Below are positions 6,723 through 9,971 of a stretch of 9,971 bases of DNA, piece by piece. Position numbers and translations under genes: made by a program. The notes below the pieces were generated by a model, which was not told the origin of the DNA, made no database searches, and saw nothing but the letters and a program-made list of their open reading frames with translations. Source of the stretch: Gammaproteobacteria bacterium (lineage in GTDB: Bacteria > Pseudomonadota > Gammaproteobacteria > Eutrophobiales > Eutrophobiaceae); the NCBI GenBank assembly GCA_012270695.1, contig JAAXHV010000212.1, forward strand, positions 1 to 9,971, in the 5' to 3' direction. Numbering within the stretch: the stretch's first letter is position 1; the number at the start of each line of letters is the position of its first letter.

Positions 6723-6983
6723 CCTAATTCGGGACACCCATAGATTTTCCTCCACCCGGCCTAATTCGGGAGCCTAATTCGGGACACCCATAGATTTCCT
6801 TCACCTGATTTCTAATTCAGGACACCCATAGATTTTTCCAAGCGGGTGTTCTGGATTTGGTATTCCCCAGCTGAATTTATTGGGTGTCCTGGATTTGCAA
6901 GCTGTAATTTATGGGTGTCCTGGATTTGTGTGGATTTGGATTTGTGTGGATTTGCCGTAATTATTGGGTGTCCTGGATTTGCG
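6723..6983. repeat. Inverted cluster of a GGACACCCA-core repeat
   Basis: About eight copies of a 17-30 bp unit fill this stretch. Forward copies read CCTAATTCGGGACACCCA followed by TAGATTT, at 6723-6750, 6773-6800 and 6811-6839, with a truncated copy (CCTAATTCGGGA) at 6760-6771. Reverse copies read TGGGTGTCCTGGATTTG, preceded by TAATT or GAATTTAT, at 6871-6898, 6901-6930 and 6954-6983, with a diverged copy (GGGTGTTCTGGATTTG) at 6844-6859. The polarity changes near 6841, so the whole cluster can fold into a long imperfect stem; 6812-6827 pairs with 6844-6859 around a 16-nt loop. There are no regular spacers, so it is not a CRISPR array, and no transposase gene is present. Its origin (element ends, or an intergenic repeat family) is unknown. 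Confidence 0.85.
6923..6954 (+). repeat. Perfect 16-bp tandem duplication within the repeat cluster
   Basis: GATTTGTGTGGATTTG occurs twice head to tail without a gap. It joins the end of one reverse copy to the next and looks like slippage or unequal exchange inside the cluster. Confidence 0.85.
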
Positions 6984-7000
6984 CTCAGTGACAGCTGCCC

Positions 7001-7015
7001 GCACTATCATTGTGC
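7001..7015. promoter_or_regulatory. NtrC binding site 1 (upstream enhancer half)
   Basis: GCACTATCATTGTGC fits the NtrC consensus GCAC-N7-GTGC and closely resembles a glnA enhancer site of E. coli as I remember it (GCACTATATTGGTGC). Dyad symmetry extends one base each side (C...G). Its centre, 7008, is about 274 bp before the predicted sigma54 start. Confidence 0.75.
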
Positions 7016-7031
7016 GCTCCACCGGTTTCTC

Positions 7032-7046
7032 GCACGCTACCGGTGC
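7032..7046. promoter_or_regulatory. NtrC binding site 2 (upstream enhancer half)
   Basis: GCACGCTACCGGTGC again gives GCAC-N7-GTGC exactly. The centre (7039) is 31 bp from that of site 1, close to three helical turns. This matches the roughly 32-bp spacing of the paired NtrC sites at E. coli glnA and would place both dimers on one face for cooperative oligomer assembly. Confidence 0.75.
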
Positions 7047-7156
7047 AACAATAAGACACCTCCCGTCGCCGTTTGCGAAAGTTTACTTCCCGGCTTACAG
7101 CGTGACGGGGCAGGCTCTGCATGAGGAAAGCAGGAGGAGGAAGCCATAACGATGTA

Positions 7157-7231
7157 CAGGACAACCGCATACTTCTGGATTCTGTCCCCTCTCACCATTG
7201 TCCCCCTCCCGGAATATATGCGGTTGCCCTG
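7157..7231. mobile_element. 75-bp MITE-like element with 15-bp inverted ends and 9-bp target duplication
   Basis: The left end is CAGGACAACCGCATA (7157-7171); the right end, read on the other strand, is CAGGGCAACCGCATA (7231-7217). These match at 14 of 15 positions around a 45-bp centre. Immediately outside lies a perfect 9-bp direct repeat, AACGATGTA, at 7148-7156 and 7232-7240, exactly abutting both ends: the layout of a transposed element and its target duplication. Nine-base duplications are known for families such as IS1, Tn10/IS10 and Tn5/IS50. It encodes no transposase, so a helper in trans would have been needed. It sits between the NtrC sites and the sigma54 promoter. The family is not recognised. 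Confidence 0.78.
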
Positions 7232-7255
7232 AACGATGTATGCCGGCGTAAAAGC

Positions 7256-7271
7256 TGGCATGAAATATGCA
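7256..7271 (+). promoter_or_regulatory. Sigma54 (-24/-12) promoter of the porin-PII-amtB operon
   Basis: CTGGCATGAAATATGCA (7255-7271) matches the sigma54 consensus YTGGCACGrNNNTTGCW at all but two fixed positions, with GG (7257-7258) and GC (7269-7270) separated by exactly 10 bp. The start should fall near 7282, leaving a leader of about 38 nt before the porin ATG. Together with the two NtrC sites this predicts expression under nitrogen limitation. Confidence 0.78.
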
Positions 7272-7307
7272 GACAACTAACCCCGTTGTGATTAACGCAA
7301 AACAGCC

Positions 7308-7311
7308 GGAG
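7308..7311 (+). promoter_or_regulatory. Ribosome site fixing the porin start
   Basis: GGAG is followed by 8 nt and an ATG at 7320. The in-frame GTG at 7311 overlaps this site and so is unlikely to be the start. Confidence 0.7.
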
Positions 7312-7319
7312 TGAACAAT

Positions 7320-8033
7320 ATGCGAACAATAATAATAAGTCTGGGTATCCTCATCCTCTCAATGGGTCCTGTATACGTTTCCGCGGAGGCTTCACCGCAC
7401 CAGTTCAGCGGGAACGTGGCGCTGGTGACCGATTATCTGTACCGGGGTATTTCCCAGACCAGCGAGAAAGCGGCTGTACAGGGCGGTATGGATTATTCCC
7501 ACGCGCCCAGCGGGTTTTACCTGGGTACCTGGGCCTCCAACGTGGATTTTGCAGAAGATCTGGAAATTGACGTCTACGGCGGCATTTCGGGTGAACTGGC
7601 CGGCGGTCTTAGTTGGGACATAGGCGGTCTCTATTACATTTATCCCAGTTCCGATGCACAACCGGAGGAAAACTTCGTGGAGGTGTACGCCAGCACCGGC
7701 TATACGTTTCCGGGCGCCCTGCAACCCTCAGTCAGTGCCGGTATCGCTTATTCGCCGGACTTTTTTGGCGAAGATGGTGACGGCATCTATTTGAACGGTA
7801 GCCTTGACCTGTCCCTGCCCTATGAGTTCGGCTTGTCGTTTTACGTCGGCTGGCAGGATGTGGAAGGTGATCAAACCACGGGGCCGGACGGCTTCGACTA
7901 CACCCATTACAGTATCGGCATCAGTAAAGCCGTGGGCCCCTTGAGTCTGAGCGCATCCTGGAACGATGCGGACGATGATTGTGGCGGTGAGATCTGCGAG
8001 GCGTTGGTGGGCAGTATTTCCATGAGTTTTTGA
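7320..8033 (+). CDS. TorF family putative porin (TIGR02001-type outer-membrane protein)
   Basis: This is a 237-residue exported protein. Residues 1-22 are a Sec signal peptide (MRTIIISLGILILSMG, cleavage likely after VSA22). The mature start carries the family signature: ALVTDYLYRGISQT, AAVQGGMDYSH and GFYLGTWASNVDF (residues 34-77). The rest alternates short polar and aromatic strands with Gly/Asp turns, as in a beta barrel, and ends in Phe (SISMSF), the usual signal for outer-membrane barrel assembly. Members are annotated as putative porins with unknown solute. It is first in an operon with PII and amtB behind a sigma54 promoter, so a role in passing ammonium or another nitrogen source across the outer membrane is inferred. 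The PII gene starts 20 bp downstream. Confidence 0.88.
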   Translation: MRTIIISLGILILSMGPVYVSAEASPHQFSGNVALVTDYLYRGISQTSEKAAVQGGMDYSHAPSGFYLGTWASNVDFAEDLEIDVYGGISGELAGGLSWDIGGLYYIYPSSDAQPEENFVEVYASTGYTFPGALQPSVSAGIAYSPDFFGEDGDGIYLNGSLDLSLPYEFGLSFYVGWQDVEGDQTTGPDGFDYTHYSIGISKAVGPLSLSASWNDADDDCGGEICEALVGSISMSF

Positions 8034-8053
8034 TAAACCGCACCTGGGGGGAA

Positions 8054-8392
8054 ATGAAGTTCGTCTCGGCCATTATCCAGCCGTCTAAACGGAGCGACGT
8101 CGAACGGGGTCTGACTGCGATCGGCCTGCAAGGCATGACTGTCACGGAGGTCAGCGGCACAGGCCGACAAAAAGGCCATACGGCGATATACCAGGGTGCG
8201 GAATACGTACTGGATTATCTGCCGAAACTGAAGATTGACATTGCCGCTGAGGACCGGCTGCTGGATGAAGTGATTACGGTGATCATCAAGGCTTGTCAGA
8301 CGGGAAGATTAGGAGATGGGAAGGTTTTCATCAGTGAACTGAGACAAGTTGTCAGAATACGTACAGGAGAAAATGATAATGAAGCGATTTAG
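8054..8392 (+). CDS. Divergent PII signal protein (GlnK-like) preceding amtB
   Basis: This 112-residue PII protein aligns end to end with E. coli GlnK without gaps. Conserved features are G37, Q39 and K58 (ligand pocket), Y51 (uridylylation site), GDGK (87-90), and R101 and R103 (ATP phosphate contacts). It departs from the canonical form at several usually fixed positions: IIQPS in place of IIKPF (residues 7-11, so K9Q and F11S), T36 in place of F36, and Q47 in place of R47. R47 of E. coli GlnK inserts into the AmtB exit pore; residues 9 and 36 lie near 2-oxoglutarate in known PII structures. It probably still binds ATP, but gating and effector sensing may differ. The ATG at 8054 is set by alignment and a G-rich ribosome site. 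It overlaps amtB. Confidence 0.93.
   Translation: MKFVSAIIQPSKRSDVERGLTAIGLQGMTVTEVSGTGRQKGHTAIYQGAEYVLDYLPKLKIDIAAEDRLLDEVITVIIKACQTGRLGDGKVFISELRQVVRIRTGENDNEAI
8365..8369 (+). promoter_or_regulatory. Ribosome site for amtB
   Basis: AGGAG lies inside the end of the PII gene, 3 nt before one in-frame ATG (8373) and 9 nt before another (8379). The second spacing is normal, so 8379 is taken as the start. Confidence 0.65.
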
Positions 8393-9785
8393 TGATTCAA
8401 CAAGTGAAAAAATGTTGTCGCGACTGTTCAAATCTGTATCAGACAGATTAATGGACACCCACGGAGTGCCCGCAGGATGCGCCCCGTGGATGGCGCGCAT
8501 CAATAAAATAACCGGCATGACGGCCCTGGCTGCGTTATTGTTATTGCCATTCCAAGTGCGGGCAGATGAATTAAACGCGGGTGATACGGCCTGGATGCTG
8601 ACTGCCACGGCCCTGGTATTATTCATGACGATACCGGGACTGTCCCTGTTCTACGCGGGGATGGTCAGGAGCAAAAACGTACTGTCGGTACTGATGCAGT
8701 GCTTCGCCATCACCTCGCTGATGACCGTGCTCTGGGTGTTGTACGGCTACAGTATTGCGTTCGGGGGTGAAGGCGCCTACTGGGGAGGACTGGACAAGAT
8801 GTTTCTGGCGGGGGTCACCGTGGATTCAGTGAGCGGGACCATACCGGAAACCGTGTTCATGACTTTCCAGATGACGTTTGCCATCATTACCCCGGCCTTG
8901 ATCGTAGGAGCGTTTGCCGAGAGGATGAAGTTCAGCGCGGTGCTCTGGTTCATGGCGATATGGTTGACGTTTGTGTACGCCCCCGTATGCCACTGGGTCT
9001 GGGGCGACGGCGGCTGGCTCGGCAACAAGGGAATCCTGGATTTTGCCGGCGGCACCGTGGTGCACATCAACGCCGGTATGGCGGGACTGGTTGCCGCCCT
9101 CGTTCTGGGTAAACGCAAGGGTTATCCGGCCACGCCCATGATGCCCCATAACCTGACCTATACGGTGATCGGCGCCTCCATGCTCTGGGTGGGCTGGTTC
9201 GGTTTTAACGCCGGCAGTGAACTGGCTGCTGACGGGACCGCCGGAATGGCGATGGCGGTTACGCAGATTGCCACCGCTTCCGCGGCCCTGGGCTGGATGA
9301 TTTGCGAATGGATCAGCCACGGTAAGCCCAGTGTGCTGGGAATCGCAACGGGCGCAGTGGGCGGCCTGGTTGCCATCACCCCGGCCTGCGGCTCCGTCGG
9401 GCCCATGGGCGCCATCGTGATCGGTTTCGCCTCCGGAGTCGGCTGTTTCCTGGCGGCAGTCAAGCTGAAACGCATGCTGGGTTATGATGATTCACTGGAC
9501 GTGTTCGGCGTCCATGCCGTCGGCGGCATCATCGGCGCCCTGTTGACAGGCGTCTTCTGCGCAGAATCCCTGGGAGGCGCGGGGTTTGGCGTGGAACAGG
9601 GAGGCATAGCCGCCCAGGTGAGCGTCCAGTTTATCGGGGTGCTAGCGACTGTGATTTACACGGGTATAGCCAGTTTCATCATCCTCAAGGTGGTGGACAG
9701 TGTGATCGGCTTGCGGGTATCGTCGGATGAAGAGCAGGAAGGACTGGATATTGTATTGCACGATGAACGTGGTTATATTATATAA
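8379..9785 (+). CDS. amtB: Ammonium channel AmtB
   Basis: AmtB is the trimeric inner-membrane channel for NH4+/NH3 uptake, closed by non-uridylylated GlnK when nitrogen is plentiful. The 468 residues show the family landmarks: TALVLFMTIPGLSLFYAGMVRSKNVLS in order, ILDFAGGTVVHINAG (pore Asp and first pore His), WVGWFGFNAGS (pore Phe and Ser), TPACG, and DVFGVHAVGGIIG (second pore His). The closing GLRVSSDEEQEGLD is the cytoplasmic tail. A signal peptide (MTALAALLLLPFQVRA) ends near residue 62, unusually far in: about 37 hydrophilic residues precede M38, whereas E. coli AmtB begins at its signal. The start at 8379 is supported by AGGAG 9 nt upstream and a 14-nt overlap with the PII gene; a shorter start at M38 (8490) has a poorly spaced AGGA and cannot be excluded. 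Confidence 0.96.
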   Translation: MKRFSDSTSEKMLSRLFKSVSDRLMDTHGVPAGCAPWMARINKITGMTALAALLLLPFQVRADELNAGDTAWMLTATALVLFMTIPGLSLFYAGMVRSKNVLSVLMQCFAITSLMTVLWVLYGYSIAFGGEGAYWGGLDKMFLAGVTVDSVSGTIPETVFMTFQMTFAIITPALIVGAFAERMKFSAVLWFMAIWLTFVYAPVCHWVWGDGGWLGNKGILDFAGGTVVHINAGMAGLVAALVLGKRKGYPATPMMPHNLTYTVIGASMLWVGWFGFNAGSELAADGTAGMAMAVTQIATASAALGWMICEWISHGKPSVLGIATGAVGGLVAITPACGSVGPMGAIVIGFASGVGCFLAAVKLKRMLGYDDSLDVFGVHAVGGIIGALLTGVFCAESLGGAGFGVEQGGIAAQVSVQFIGVLATVIYTGIASFIILKVVDSVIGLRVSSDEEQEGLDIVLHDERGYII

Positions 9786-9828
9786 AAATACAAGAGGTTA
9801 ACTATTTTTAACTACAGGACATGAAACA

Positions 9829-9971
9829 ATGAAATTACTCACGGCCATAATCAAACCATTCAAACTTGACGACGTACGCGATGCGCTATCGGAAATCGGC
9901 ATTAAGGGTCTCACCGTTACCGAGGTAAAAGGGTTCGGCCGGCAAAAAGGTCATACCGAACTTTACCGGGG
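9829..9971 (+). CDS. glnK: Nitrogen regulatory protein P-II, canonical GlnK/GlnB (C-terminus outside window)
   Basis: Only the first 47 codons are in the window. They read as a textbook PII: MKLLTAIIKPFKLDDVRDAL, IGIKGLTVTEVKGFGRQKGH and ELYRG. K9, F11, F36, G37, Q39 and R47 are all the usual residues, in contrast to the PII gene before amtB. AGGA (9816-9819) lies 9 nt before the ATG, and the gap from amtB is 43 bp with no convincing terminator, so it is probably the fourth gene of the sigma54 operon. GlnK and GlnB cannot be told apart from this fragment; next to amtB, GlnK is more likely. Confidence 0.93.
   Translation, partial: MKLLTAIIKPFKLDDVRDALSEIGIKGLTVTEVKGFGRQKGHTELYR

Noticed and set aside
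6723..6983. CRISPR array
   Set aside because: The units occur in both orientations, with variable lengths and no unique spacers of constant size.
6846..7149. Rightward reading frames through the repeat cluster (for example with repeated GCPGFA-type residues)
   Set aside because: They are translations of the nucleotide repeats, with no ribosome site and no protein-like pattern, and they run across both NtrC sites.
7152..7232. A 26-codon hydrophobic reading frame (MYRTTAYFWILS...) preceded by an AGGAGGAGG stretch
   Set aside because: It lies almost wholly inside the 75-bp inverted-repeat element, and the ribosome-like sequence is about 11 nt away. The layout is better explained by the element.
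8453..8461. GGACACCCA within the amtB extension, equal to the intergenic repeat core
   Set aside because: The flanks do not match the repeat convincingly, and a single 9-mer match in 10 kb is not rare.
9797..9812. GTTAA...TTAAC hairpin between amtB and the second PII gene
   Set aside because: The stem is only 5 AT-rich pairs without a downstream T-run; too weak for a terminator.

Overview
The window is typical gammaproteobacterial chromosome, roughly 55-60% GC by eye. Two local arrangements point this way. folA and apaH converge, as in enterobacteria. The order yifB - ubiK - TorF-type porin - PII - amtB resembles the order I recall from pseudomonads and related lineages. I cannot name a genus. 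All gene calls rest on motifs read directly from translations; no database search was made.

Left part (1-2562): a leftward, edge-truncated exported amidohydrolase of the YtcJ/amidohydrolase-3 type. Next comes a rightward FitAB-type (VapBC) toxin-antitoxin pair behind a good sigma70 promoter that contains a small palindrome, then folA (dihydrofolate reductase). Middle (2563-4742): an AT-rich island with a 64-residue unknown gene overlapping a DUF2335 two-helix membrane protein. It separates folA from the convergent apaH; apaG lies upstream of apaH. ksgA, which usually precedes apaG, is absent, and yifB is there instead. Next (4837-6642): yifB (ComM-like AAA+ protein) and ubiK (ubiquinone biosynthesis accessory factor) form a leftward unit from a candidate sigma70 promoter.

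The 677-bp gap between ubiK and the porin (6643-7319) is the most structured part. It holds (a) a cluster of about eight copies of a repeat with core GGACACCCA, in two opposing blocks; (b) two GCAC-N7-GTGC sites matching the NtrC binding consensus, 31 bp centre to centre; (c) a 75-bp element with 15-bp terminal inverted repeats (14/15 match) bordered by a perfect 9-bp direct repeat, which looks like a tiny transposed element with its target duplication; and (d) a near-consensus sigma54 (-24/-12) promoter. The element lies between the enhancer and the promoter.

Right part (7320-9971): the operon this promoter should drive. It contains a TorF-family outer-membrane porin, a divergent PII protein, the AmtB ammonium channel (start overlapping the PII gene by 14 nt), and a second, canonical GlnK/GlnB cut by the window end. 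This reads as an NtrC-controlled ammonium acquisition operon: outer-membrane passage, inner-membrane channel, and two different PII proteins that may gate the channel. The first PII lacks Arg47, the T-loop residue that plugs the AmtB pore in E. coli GlnK, and also differs at residues 9, 11 and 36 near the 2-oxoglutarate site.
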